Assembly: GCF_019175385.1 (NCBI RefSeq)
Contig: NC_083341.1
Coordinates: 63,397,800 to 63,461,799, forward strand
Source of the DNA: Lycium barbarum
Lineage: Eukaryota > Streptophyta > Magnoliopsida > Solanales > Solanaceae
Direction: 5' to 3'
Length of the DNA: 64,000 bases
Within the stretch, counting starts at the first letter, position 1; each line of letters begins with the position of its first letter. Made by a program: the position numbers and the translations under genes. The notes beneath the pieces were generated by a model. The model did not search any database. It saw only the letters and a list, made by a program, of their open reading frames with translations, and was not told where the DNA came from. This document shows positions 35,685 to 46,900 of the stretch, piece by piece.

Positions 35685-36516
35685 TAATTGCTTTTCCCCT
35701 CTTGGCCTTACAAGGCCTGTATGAGACTGCCCATATTTGTATTTTTGCCATTTGAGGCAACAATGACGAGGATAGAGGAGAGGAGGGACTTGACGGCTCT
35801 AGGTTTCCTTAAGAGGAAACCCTTTCTCGCTTAAGGGTCATTTGGTCGAGCAAAAATGAGTAAAAGGGTGGGACTCCCTCTTTAATTCATGAGACGGGCC
35901 GGGTTAACCTCTTAATGGTTGGGCCCGGTTGAATTTTAAAAAGAAATTAAATGGGGCCTGGTCTATTAATGTGTATACATGATTTACACACATGTATATG
36001 TATAAATGTATGTATTTTCGTGTATAAACACACAGAGTGAGGGCAATTTGTAAAAATTTAAAAAATGGCCAAATTGAATTAATATTCATTAATTGGACCA
36101 TTTTCAAAATTAGCCTCCTTTTAAACTGATTAGTCAAATAAATGAGGAATAATAATAATATAATAATAGGTTTATGTCAAAGACCTTAATTAAAAAGGCT
36201 AGTCGCCATAATTGGCTAATAATATTTATTTTAAGTACAGCCGATTAATGGAAATTTCAAAATCAAATAAAAATTAAGACTCAATTAAATCTGATAAAAA
36301 GACAAATTTGACTGAATAGGAAATGAGGGGTAGAAATGGCCAATTTACTTAATCAATCAATTTGCCTTGTGTTAAACAGAGTAAAAAATACAAATTTCTT
36401 ATTTTAACAAACCATGGAAAAGTATTACTCTCTTCTTGGTTAATTTTAACAAAAGTATATTAATTGTAAAAATACTCAATTTAAATTTTAATATTTGTAG
36501 AAATTATCTTTATCAA

Positions 36517-36652
36517 CCAAACAACAACAACAAGCACAGTCATAATCCCACCATGTAGGGTTTGGGGAGGGTAGAGTGTACGCAGACCTAACCCCCACTT
36601 TTGAAAGGTAGGGCTGTCGTTTCGAAAGGACCCTCGCTCAAGAGAGGAGAAC
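36517..36652 (-). mobile_element. TTG-tailed Solanaceae-type SINE (left arm)
   Basis: On the minus strand the element ends in TTG repeats (seen here as CAACAACAA near 36518-36533). Its body includes the familiar GTCTGCGTACACTCTACCC stretch of Solanaceae SINEs. It is flanked by near-identical target-site duplications AAATTATCTTTATCAA (36501-36516) and AAATTATCTTATCAA (36653-36667). It is short, and no clear tRNA-like A/B box region is visible, so it is probably 5'-truncated. Confidence 0.7.
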
Positions 36653-36686
36653 AAATTATCTTATCAAACAAAATTAGCAAAATAGA

Positions 36687-36713
36687 TTCAATATATATAT
36701 ATATATATAATAT

Positions 36714-36759
<46 letters not shown>

Positions 36760-36766
36760 ATATAAT
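36687..36766. repeat. (AT)n microsatellite (left arm)
   Basis: Imperfect AT dinucleotide run. The mirror tract at 59608-59699 differs in length and purity, the largest visible difference between the arms. Confidence 0.85.
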
Positions 36767-36872
36767 TAATATTATTTTTTGACTTTCTAAAATATATTTC
36801 CCACTGTTTAATATTTCAAGGACTCTAGATAATTAAGGCAACTTATGGGAGGTCAAAAATTATGTGTCAACA

Positions 36873-38594
36873 GTGACTGGTGAGAAGCATATTCCATTGA
36901 ACCGACATGTTGAGGTTTATAAGAGGTGTCTTGGTGGTACACCATCGACTAAGTTTCTTAACCTTCTATAGTGGATGAGTTAGCATGCTTTAAGGGAGAA
37001 GACCTGTGGAATCCCTATCATATGACGATTAGAGTTATATTTTCAAGGTGAGACCCTACTCGTGGTAATATTATATGTTGCAAGGATTATTGACTGGACA
37101 GTTTCGGTAATCACTTTTGGTTATTAAAGACTTGGGGGTAGTTGCGTGAGATTTCGAGCGGCAGTGTAAGATTGTATACTTTCGGAGAATTTATGAACTT
37201 ATCAAGGTGATACTATGAGAAGTTCGATGGTTATATAATCATTATATAAGGCTTCAGGTTCTGTGTCGAAAAGTTTGGGGTTGTATTGGATTTCTGTATT
37301 GGGTGAAGGTTGAGAAAACTAAAGTTAAAATCGTAAGGTATAGCTCTTCGGTACTAAGTTGATAACTGGGATAGGACTAAACCTATGGATTCGGAAGTGA
37401 TAGATAGGATTTGTTATGCGCGGTATGACTGTGATTGGTTTCGACATTCGGAGTCAGTTCTAATGACTATTGGTGATATTTAAGAGTTGTGCAGTCATTC
37501 AGGGTCAGCGTTGTTCGAGTTAAGCTTAGTGGTCTATGATTACACTTCAAGGAAGATATCTAAGGACTCGAAGTGTTCAACTCAAATTTGACGAATGTTA
37601 GGCTTACCGAGCCTTGTCAGGGTTTCTAGTGAATTGATGATACTTTCTGAGAATGGTTATTCAGGACAGACTAAGGGTATACAATGAGCCTAGTACAGAT
37701 TAGAGAAGGAACTGTGTGCGAGAGGTCGCTATAGTGGTTAGTTCTTTGTTGGACGAGATATTCAGTGGTATGGTTCCTGCATTGTGATTTGAAGGTTTGA
37801 GAAAATTCGGGAACTGGCTAAGGTTGTTGCCGGTAAGATCAGTTGATAAAATTGCGTAGAGATCGCAGATAGATCAAGGATTCTTTTCGGAGAGAGTAAG
37901 TTATGGTTTTAAAATTTTGGTATGTGTATTCCTATGTTTCTAAGAAATCGTGGTGCGAGTAATGACTTAAGAAGATGTAAGAGAAGGAGTTAGCAGAATC
38001 AGAGTATTTTATCGGTTCAGAATGGGCGATGGTTTGTGACCATGTTTCAGAGGATTGCGTTGGTTTGGAAAATGTTTGTGGGGCCTATTAATTGTGTTCA
38101 GGGTTGCGATTTTATCCAATTAGAGAATTTGAGTAAAAGCAAAATGTTATTCGAGGATCAATTGTGAAGGAAATTTCAATGCGGAGATACGAGAACTAGA
38201 GTTTGAGCTAAGATTAGAGAGTTGTGACTGGTAGAGTGAACGATCAGGTTTTTATGTTACACCTGGTAAAGGTGTCTTGCAATTTGGGAAGGAGGGCAAG
38301 TGATCCCGAAGTGTATTGGCCATTGTGACTACCAGTTGTTGGACACTTGTTCTATGAGTTAGTTTTTCACCAGATCTGTCGAATGTTCATCGGGTTTTTC
38401 CATGTTTCTGTATTGTACAAGTACCGTTCTAGTGGTTTCTGTATCATTCATTGGGATTCAGTTTTGGTCGATTAGAATCTTTGCTGTAAGGAGAAGTCCG
38501 ACATGCGTGAACGATATCTTTAGTTATTGCCGATTCAAGCATTTTTCGTTTTCTTTCTTGTTGCTCTAGGACGAGCGATTGTTTAATTCGTATT
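36873..38594 (+). pseudogene. Decayed Ty3/gypsy internal region (left arm)
   Basis: This is an old element with no open frame left. At about 38165-38420, stretches in shifting frames still match the integrase C-terminus of the gypsy families here: R-E-L-E-F-E, then P-G-K-G-V-L-Q-F-G-K-E-G-K, then D-L-S-N-V-H and F-H-V-S-V-L-Y-K-Y. The order and spacing equal those in copy 1 at about 3850-4060, so orientation is plus. The first 1.3 kb (36873-38160) gave me nothing recognisable and is assigned to the relic by position only. Confidence 0.55.
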
Positions 38595-40372
38595 TGATAT
38601 AACAATCTGTTTTGTCGTTATTGCATTTTCGACACGTTTGACCGTTTTCAAGCTTGGTTAGCTCATTTTTGACCCGAGGGGATCGTTGAAACACTCCCCG
38701 AGGTGTTTATATTTGATTCGAGTGACTTTTTGTAAAATTTTGGCTTAAATCAAAAAAGTTGACTCAAATTTGACTTTTAGTTAAACGGATTGAAAATTCG
38801 TCGATTCCAAGAGTTCCGAGTGGTCTTTTAGAACTTGTGTGTATATCTAGTTTGGTCCTAAATACACTCGGATGCATTTTGGGACTTTGGTTGGGAAGTT
38901 GGTATTGAGGTATTGGGGGGTTGACTTGATGAATGAGACCTCTGTTGGGAATTTCGAAGCCACGAGCATGTTCGTAGCGTGTTTTTATATGTGTATGTAT
39001 ATGTGGTTTGTGAGCATATGGCCTCGGGATTAGTCAGAAATTTGAGTTGAAGTGTGAACATTGGGAAATTTTATGGTGACTGGTGCCCGCTTTGGCGGCA
39101 CCAGCACCAGCATCGCAGCAGCGGTACCGCTGAAGTGATCACCTTGCCGCTGAAGCAGTCTGTGCCAATTGGGCATGATTGTTGTAGTGGTCATGGGACC
39201 ACTAGGGAGGCACCGCTAGAGCGGTAGTAGTGTCGCGAAAGCGGGTGATTGGCATTTAGTTCATTAAATGAAGTGTTAAATGCCTTAAGTCCCTCATTTA
39301 TTTCCATTCCGAAAATTGAGCTCTTGGGAACAATTCTAGAGGATTCTTGGAGAGGATTCTTAGTGGTAAGTCCTTCTAATCCCCTTACTATTTCATAATC
39401 CGTAATCATCTTAGAATCCTTTCCATCTTGGTAGTTCATTAAGTAATGGAAGATTAAAAGTGGGTTTAATGATATTCTATCTAGACTTCTAAATGATGAA
39501 ATTGATTGGGTTTATGCTAGATTATGATGTATCTAAGGTTGTTTATCATATATCTCCCATTATTAGTGTTGAATTTTTTGAATCTAAGAGTTAGGGTTTA
39601 TATTCAAATTTGGGGGTTTTGCTTGGATTTAGAAATTGGATGAATCCTTGAGTTAGTTTAGCAATTAGTTGATGGGTTTTGATCACCTAGTGTTTAATTG
39701 GATATTTTACTCCCGCATTTCCCATTCTGACATTGTGTGTCACGTTTTCCCAAATTCTAGGTTGGGTTTTGGCCTAATTTGAATGACAACAATATAGGTA
39801 TCGATCTTCATGATTTCCAATTTGGATTTCGAATATGCCTAGACTTTCTTGATCTTGAGGCTCAGCGGAAGGGCAAGGCTAAGGTGTGATTGTTGGTGTA
39901 TTGTTGTTCGGCATCCAGGTAGGTTATGGCTTACCCTTGGTGAGACTTCGTTTAGCGAAACATATATTTAGATGATATTGTAGGAGAAAGCATGTAAACC
40001 TTCGGTTATGAAGATGGTTGGTTATTGTCTTAGGTTGGGCCTTGTTGCGTGATCGGGTCTAGCCACCCCGTTGTGTTGTGACTTGATTGATTTATCGTTA
40101 TTAGCTTGATGCCACGTGGTAATAGTAGATATTGGAGACTATTGAAATATCTTGTTCATGATATTGTGGCGCCTCACTTGTTGATGTTGATACGAGGATA
40201 GTATTCTATATGACTTGTGTAGTCTCTCATGATATGGCTGGCGTACCCATGCTTGGTACTTGTGACATTGATTTGATTATTGATGCTAATTCATACATTG
40301 CACGCATTCTCATCTCTCATGATATATTGTTGATACATTGTTAATACTTAAGGAAACACTGTGATGAGCTGG
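38595..40372 (+). repeat. LTR of the decayed gypsy, interrupted by a nested element (left arm)
   Basis: It begins about TGATATAACAATCTG after the coding relic and runs as non-coding sequence until the younger element starts at 40373. A GC-rich block at 39080-39245 holds several short palindromes (AGCGGTACCGCT; ACCGCTAGAGCGGT). The start is inferred from position and the TG dinucleotide. The far end was not found because the fold-back removes it. Confidence 0.5.
39080..39245. repeat. GC-rich hairpin cluster in the old LTR (left arm)
   Basis: Repeated CCGCT/AGCGG words make several small hairpins in otherwise AT-rich sequence. The mirror is at about 57138-57303. Confidence 0.55.
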
Positions 40373-40589
40373 TGTTACACCTCAGAAAATCTTCCGTTGG
40401 TATGCAAGTGAATGATCTAGTGAGGAGTACGAGTATACGATATTACCAGAAGTAAGAAACAACGTTTGACGACCCTAAGTAAGATTCCGAAGGCAATTGC
40501 AATAAGAGATAGGTTATGCTCCACAAAGACTAATTATAGGTTTTGGAAATGTGAAAAGTTGCAGGATTGCATTCTGGCCAGTGTCACGT

Positions 40590-40845
40590 AAAATGAAATA
40601 CGACCGTAAAGTGTTATACGGCCCGTAAACTGCCATGTCGTATTTTGGCTTCCAAAACATCAATTTCTGCAAAATGATCAAATGGTTAAATACGACCTGA
40701 AATACGGCCCGTCAACCGTGATCGTAAATCACCATGTTTCAGCCTGAGTTTCTGGTGCTGTTATGATTAAATACGACCACGAAGGACGGTCCATAAACTG
40801 GACTACGGACCGTAAACCAAGTTTACGACCACTGTACTGTTCACT
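40590..40845. repeat. Cluster of TACGGNCCGTA motifs in U3 (left arm)
   Basis: TACGGCCCGTAAAC at 40617, TACGGCCCGTCAAC at 40703, GACGGTCCATAAAC near 40785 and TACGGACCGTAAAC at 40804, plus half-sites TACGACC. They lie upstream of a TAAATAA/TTATATTT stretch (about 40867-40890) that could be the promoter. Confidence 0.6.
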
Positions 40846-42004
40846 TAAGATCAGATTTTGGGTTATTAAATAAGGGACCAGGTTTATATTTCATTTCCAC
40901 ATTTCATCCCTTCTCTCTAAAACATCTCTCTACATTTATTCCACAAGATTACAAGGGTTATTAGTCATCAACAACACTAATCAAGTGAATCAAGTGTAAG
41001 GAAACCCATTAAGATCATTCAAGTCAAGAAAATCTTATTGAAGGAAAACTAGGGTTTTTGCTCAAGTGGAGTGTTTTGATCAAGGCTCGTTCCTACAATA
41101 TCCAAGGTAAGATTTATGGTATTTATATGTTGTTTAAGGTATTGGAGAGTTAAAATTCTTGGACATTAGATGAGTATAGAAAAATGGGTCATGAATGATG
41201 AATAGTGACATTTTGAGAAATAGTTTGAATTGAATTGTGATTCGTGTTGTGTTGTGACATCAATGTGTTATAAATGATGTTAATATCATGAAATGGGCAT
41301 TGTATATGAATGGATGAAGTCGGGTGATATGACCATGAATATGGGTGAATTGGGAGCGAATTGAGAAATCTAGATAAGGTGGTTAACGTAAATGATTTAT
41401 GGCCATTGTTATGGTATTGTGAATGTATTGTTGACGTTTGGGAGTTGAATTGCGATACGGAGGAATGTTGTATAAATAAAGGAGATGCTTTCCGATTTTC
41501 TCTAGCTTTAGCCATGTGTGCTAGTTGTCGATTCTAACGATAGTATGACTTTAATGAAGGTATAAACGCAACCGTTGAAAGAGAACGTGCAAGTGGTAAA
41601 TAGTCGAACGGAAAAGGTATGTAAGCCTAACCCTTCTTTCATAAGGCATGGTTCTTTGGCCAATCATCTAAATCTCCTACGAGCTTATGATGTTCTCCAA
41701 ATGCTTCTATCTTCGAAGCTACTAAGTTTATGATTCTCGATATGCTGCGATTGTACTAAATTCCTCGTATGACGAGTAGTCCCATTAAGGAAAATGTGAC
41801 GAATGACAATAATAGTGATAATGATTTCGATGACGATAATGATGACGATGATGATAATGATGTTAATAGAAATGATGCTTATGTGCTAGTATATGTATGT
41901 ACCTATGTATGACTATTATGGAACCCCGAGCGTATGAGGCCGGGTATGATATGTAAATAAGTATGTATACGATTACGAAACGCGCGCACACCTCTGCAGA
42001 TGGT

Positions 42005-42110
42005 ACGGACAACCCTGACGCCTTGGTAGGGCCAGGTAGATATAACCCTGAAGCCTTGGTAGGACAGGTATGAGTAACCTTGAGCCTTGGTTGGCTAAGT
42101 ATGTATGAAA
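42005..42110. repeat. Degenerate tandem repeat, about three units (left arm)
   Basis: AACCCTGACGCCTTGGTAGG, AACCCTGAAGCCTTGGTAGG and AACCTTGAGCCTTGGTTGG recur at 37-40 base spacing. The mirror is at about 54271-54376. Confidence 0.7.
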
Positions 42111-42431
42111 CACCGATCCTCCATGGTCGGGTATGCTATATAAATGCTATGTATATGATATGATTATGTATATGATATGAATATGAATATGATATGACTA
42201 TGTATATGAATGTGAATAAGGGGCATGTATACGAATACGAGCACAAATATGGTACGGGTACTATTATGAATGCGGATAATGATGTATGTACACAAATGCG
42301 TATTAGAAATGGAAAGTTCCTAAGAAAGGCAAGCAAGTGCATATGAAGATGATATCGCCATCTCCCATTCGATGCTAATTCTTATGTTGCTATCTATGCT
42401 TCTATATTGATATTGATCATGCTTTACATAC

Positions 42432-42630
42432 TCAGTACATTCTTTGTACTGACGTCCTTTTGTTTGTGGACGTTGCGTCATGCCCGCAGGTACACAGGGA
42501 GACAGGCTTGATCCATAGCTGCTTACTCAGAGATTACATAGCAGAGCTCCATTTCATTCGGAGCCATAGCTTTTGGGTACTTATTCTTTTGTGTACATAA
42601 TTATGGGCATAGAGGGGTCCTGTCCCGCTC
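42432..42630 (+). promoter_or_regulatory. Chain of conserved stem-loops near LTR 3' end (second family, left arm)
   Basis: TCAGTAC/GTACTGA (42432-42452); CGTCC/GGACG (42453-42472); TTGCG/CGCAG (42473-42489); GCTCC/GGAGC (42546-42564); GAGGGG/CCC-CTC with one bulged G (42612-42630). These align with the stems at 7038-7247 in the first family with pair-preserving changes. Confidence 0.6.
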
Positions 42631-42926
42631 ATGTGTTGTGTTACACTCTTCTTAGAGGCTCGTAGTCACGTGTATATGGTTAGATATGTCTTGCCTTGTC
42701 GGCCTATATTTTGTATGTCATTTTGATAGCCTTGTTGGCTCATGTACATTGATGTGGTATAGATGCCAACCGTGATATGAATGCATTGTCGTCCAATGGG
42801 ACTAGCATGATGAATGAGTAGAATTATGTGGCTCACCTAGATGTATGCTTAAGTGTGAGTTAAGGGTGTTCGGGTGGGCTAGCACCGGGCGCTCGTCGCG
42901 GCCCCCTAGACGGGTCGTGACAAAAG

Positions 42927-42938
42927 TGGTATCAGAGC
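42927..42938 (+). promoter_or_regulatory. Primer binding site, initiator tRNA-Met (left arm)
   Basis: TGGTATCAGAGC, 4 bases after the LTR end, the same as in the first family. Confidence 0.92.
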
Positions 42939-43132
42939 AGTTCAATCCTAGGGTGTGTTTACGAGCCGTGTCTAGTAGAGTCTTGGTTATGGGTGTGTTG
43001 CGCGCCACACTAATAAACAAGAAGCTGCGGACATTTTGGGAATAAATGAACTTCTTTCTTCCTAAGAATCGTGCGATAGAGCTATGATGTATGAAATTCT
43101 TGTTCCTTAATCGTGTGTTGTGTATTTCGGAC

Positions 43133-43933
43133 ATGCCTATAAAGAGAAAGGCTACAGCAGCCCAAATGGGCAAGACGGTGACAGAAAAGCGGGCTGAAAG
43201 AGCACCGCCACCGGTAGTAGAGGAAAGTGAGTCCCAGAGTGCGGCTCAATCTCAGTCCTCCCGTTCAGTGCCTATATTAGAGGAGCGTGAGGGAGCCTCA
43301 ACCCCAACTCTAGCACCTCCAGCTCCTCCACCGGATGCTTCAGGCCAAGATGTAAAAGAGGCCATACATTTGCTTATGCAGTTGGTTGCTGCTCAGACTC
43401 AGAGGCAAAGTTCAGGGCAAGGTGATAGGGCTGTTAGTGCAAGGGCCCGTGATTTCATTACTTTGAACCCTCCGGAATTCTTTAGGTCAAAGCCGGGGGA
43501 GGACCCTCAGGATTTTATCGATGGTATGTTGAGGACGCTTCGATTGATACATGCTTCGGACACCGAATCGGTGGAGTTAGCATCGTATAGATTGAGAGAT
43601 GTCTCGATCCAATGGTACACAGTCTGGATGGCTTCATGGGGAGCCAATGCACCTCCCCCTGTATGGCAAGAGTTTGTGGATGCTTTTCTCCTACATTACA
43701 TGCCTCCAGATGTTCGGTCAGCTAGAGCCGATAAGTTTTTAAAATTGAGGCAAGGTAGCATGAGTGCTTTAGAGTACAGTCTCCGCTTCAATTCCTTGGC
43801 TAGGTATGCTTCGGCCATGGTAGCAAATATGGGTGACAGAGTGCACCGCTTTGTAAAGGGCCTAGGGCCGCATTTTATGGATAGGTGCTTGACTGCGTCC
43901 CTTCAGGACAATATGGATATTGCACGCATTTAG
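43133..43933 (+). CDS. Gag N-terminal part, second-family gypsy (left arm)
   Basis: Open frame with a basic start like that of the first family (M-P-x-K-x-K-A-T-A-A-Q), so I prefer the ATG at 43133 over the upstream one at 43091. It has a Pro/Ala-rich segment, then the retrotransposon gag domain with N-P-P-E-F-F and the L-x-L-R-Q region. It ends at TAG 43931-43933 where the first family has CAG (Gln), a C-to-T nonsense change present in both palindrome arms. The zinc knuckle lies beyond the stop. Gag would form the particle; this one is truncated. Confidence 0.85.
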   Translation: MPIKRKATAAQMGKTVTEKRAERAPPPVVEESESQSAAQSQSSRSVPILEEREGASTPTLAPPAPPPDASGQDVKEAIHLLMQLVAAQTQRQSSGQGDRAVSARARDFITLNPPEFFRSKPGEDPQDFIDGMLRTLRLIHASDTESVELASYRLRDVSIQWYTVWMASWGANAPPPVWQEFVDAFLLHYMPPDVRSARADKFLKLRQGSMSALEYSLRFNSLARYASAMVANMGDRVHRFVKGLGPHFMDRCLTASLQDNMDIARI

Positions 43934-46900
43934 GCCCATGCTCAGAACATAGGAGAAAGCTTGCAACAGCAAAAAGTGAACGCGAGCAAGATAGGGGCCA
44001 TAGCAAGAGGGCCAGATCTTCAGGTCCGATGAGTAAGTTCAGAGGCGGGCACAGGAAGCAGATGTCCAGGCACTCAGGCTATTCTATGACCGGTGCGCCT
44101 CCACGGTTTTCAGGCCAGATATTCGACAGATCTACTCGTTCCGGGCCGAGTCAGAGTTATTCGGGGTCTCAGTTTAGAGATGATTCGGGTCAGGCAAGGC
44201 CACCCGCACTATGATATTCCCAGTGTGAGAAGTTGCATTAGGGTCGATTCCGATTGGGTTCGGATGTTTGCTATTCATGTGGTCGACCAGGCCATATCAT
44301 GCGTGATTGCCCCTCAGTCCATGGTAGCGGCAGGACCCAGCCTTCAGGGTCGGTAGCCGGATCTTCAGCATCTATACGCCCTATGGGGCCAGGTTCACTG
44401 GCGCCAATCGGCCATGGTAGAGGCAGAGGGAGAGCCCCCAGTTCCAGCGGTCCTCAGCACCGTATTTATGCTTTGGTTGGACGCCAAGATCTTGAGTCTT
44501 CTCCTGACGTGGTTACAAGTATATTATCGGTATTCTCTCATGATGTATATGCTTTGATTGATCCGGGCTCCACATTGTCATATGTTACTCCATATATTGC
44601 GGGTCGATTTAGAGTCGAACCGGAGTCAATCAAACCTTTTGAGGTGTCTACACCCGTGGATGAATCGGTAATAGCTAGCCGGGTATATAGAAATTGTGTA
44701 ATTGTGATTTGTGATCGTCGTACCATGATTGAGTTGCATGAGTTAGAAATGGTGGATTTTGATGTTATTATGGGCATGGATTGGTTGGCTTCTTATTATG
44801 CCAATGTGGATTGTAGGATGAAAATGGTTCGTTTCCAATTTCCGGGAGAACCAGTCTTAGAATGGAAAGGGACTACGGCGTCACCGAAGGGCAGGTTTAT
44901 TCCCTATCTAAAGGCAAGGAAAGATCACGAAAGGTTGTATCTATCATCTAGTTCGGGTTCAAGATGTAGAAGCTGAATCGCCGACTCTTCGATCAGTTCC
45001 CGTAGTAAATGAATTTCCGGATGTGTTCCCGGAAGAGCTTCCAGGCCTTCCTCCCGAGCGGGAGATTGATTTCGCAATTGATGTTTTGTCGGGCACCAAG
45101 CCCATATCTATTCCTCCTTATAGAATGGCTCCCGCATAACTGAAAGAGTTGAAGGAGCAATTGAAGGACTTGCTTGAGAAAGGCTTCATTAGGCCTAGTT
45201 CATCCCCGTGGGGAGCACCCGTATTGTTCGTCCGATAGAAAGATGGCTCCTTGAGAATGTGCATTGATTACCGGCATTTGAATAAAGTGACAATTAAGAA
45301 CAAGTATCCTCTTCCAAGTATTGATGACTTATTTGATCAATTGCAAGGTGCCAATGGTTTTCAAAGATTGATTTGAGTTTCGGGTATCATCAAGTGAGAG
45401 TTAGGAGAAAGATATCCCTAAGACAGCCTTTAGAACAAGATATGGTCATTTTGAGTTCCGGGTAATGTCATTTGGGCTAACTAATGCGCTGGCGGCATTT
45501 ATGGATCTGATGAATAATGTGTTCAGGCCTTTTATGGATTTATTTGTGATCGTATTTATCGACGACAACTTTGTATATTCTAGATCCGAGGCAGAACATG
45601 CGAATCATTTGCGTACTGTCCTCGGAGTCCTTCGAACTCGAGAGTTGTTCGCAAAGTTTTCTAAAGCGAGTTTTGGTTGAACTCAGTGGCATTTCTGGGG
45701 CATATTGTGGCAGCCGATGGTATTCGAGTGGATAGTCAAAAGATTGAGGCCGTGAAGACTTGGCCAAGGCCCACAACTCCTAAGGAGGTTCGTAGCTTTC
45801 TGGGCTTAGCAGGTTATTACAGGAGATTTGTTGAAGGTTTTTCTTCTATTTCTGCACCACTCACAAAGTTGACCCAGAAATTGGCAAAGTTTCAATGGAC
45901 ATATACTTGTGAGGGTAGCTTCCAAGAGTTAAAAAGTAGATTGACTTCCGCCCCAGTCTTGACACTTCCAGAGGGATTGGAAGGATATGTTGTATATTGC
46001 GATGCTTCAGGTGTTGGGCTAGGCTGTGTATTGATGCAACATGGTAAGGTGATTGCATATGCTTCAAGGCAATTACGGAAATATGAACAGAACTATCCGA
46101 CCCACGATCTAGAATCGGCTGCAGTGGTTCATCCATTAAAGATATGGAGACATTATATATATTGTGTCCATATGAATATCTATACAGATCATAAGAGCCT
46201 TCAGTATGTCTTCAAGCAGAAAGAGTTGAATTTGCAGCAACGATGATGGTTAGAATTGCTAAAAGATTATGATGTTGATATCTTGTATCACCCCGGAAAG
46301 AAAAATGTTATAGCTGATGCTCTTAGCCGCAGATCTATGGGAAGTTTATGTGATGTACGACCAGAGAAGAGAGAAATGGCTCGTGAGCTCCAGCAGTTAG
46401 CTAGCCTAGGAGTTCGAGTAGTGCACTCAGGTAGCAGGGGAACTACAATTAAGAATTCGGCAGTCTCATCACTAGTAGGAGAAGCGAAAGAGCGGCAATA
46501 CGAAGATTCTATGCTAATGCAGTACAGAGACTCACTCCCTCAGAAAGAGGAGTCATCATTCGATATTTCAGGAGACGGAGTTCTCCGATGTCGAGGCAGA
46601 TTATGTGTTCCCGATGTGGCAGACTTACGCCACCAAATAATGAGGGAAGCCCACTGTTCTCGCTATTCTATCCACCCCGGAGCGACGAAGATGTATCATG
46701 ATCTTAAGTCTATATATTGGTGAAATGGGATGAAAGAAGATATAGCGGAATTCGTAGCTCCATGTCCCAATTGTCAACAAGTGAAAGTCGTTCACCAAAA
46801 GCCGGGTAGATTGTTGCAAGCCATAGAAATCCCAACTTAGAAGTGGGAAGTGATTAACATGGACTTCATTTCAGGCTTACCCCGTTCTCGACGTAAGTAT

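Larger units (their letters stand above)
35685..36872 (-). repeat. Truncated LTR-like segment with SINE insertion (left arm)
   Basis: Mirror of 59511-60702. On the minus strand it starts TGTTGACACATAATTTTTG and is related to the segment at 35529-35684, so two related LTR starts lie about 1.19 kb apart. It is AT-rich with no gene. It contains a SINE (36517-36652) and an (AT)n tract. Confidence 0.45.
40373..42922 (+). repeat. 5' LTR of second-family gypsy (left arm, 2550 bp)
   Basis: It begins TGTTACACC and ends GGGTCGTGACA before AAAG and the primer site. It contains a U3 cluster of ACGGNCCGT-type motifs (40590-40845), GAT-rich low complexity (41805-41880), degenerate 37-40 bp tandem repeats (42005-42110) and the conserved stem-loop chain (42432-42630). 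The last 30 bases resemble the end of the first family's LTR. No gene is supported within it. Confidence 0.9.

Noticed and set aside
41189..41515. 108-residue open frame in the second-family LTR and its mirror at 54867
   Set aside because: Non-coding LTR sequence; biased composition and no domain.
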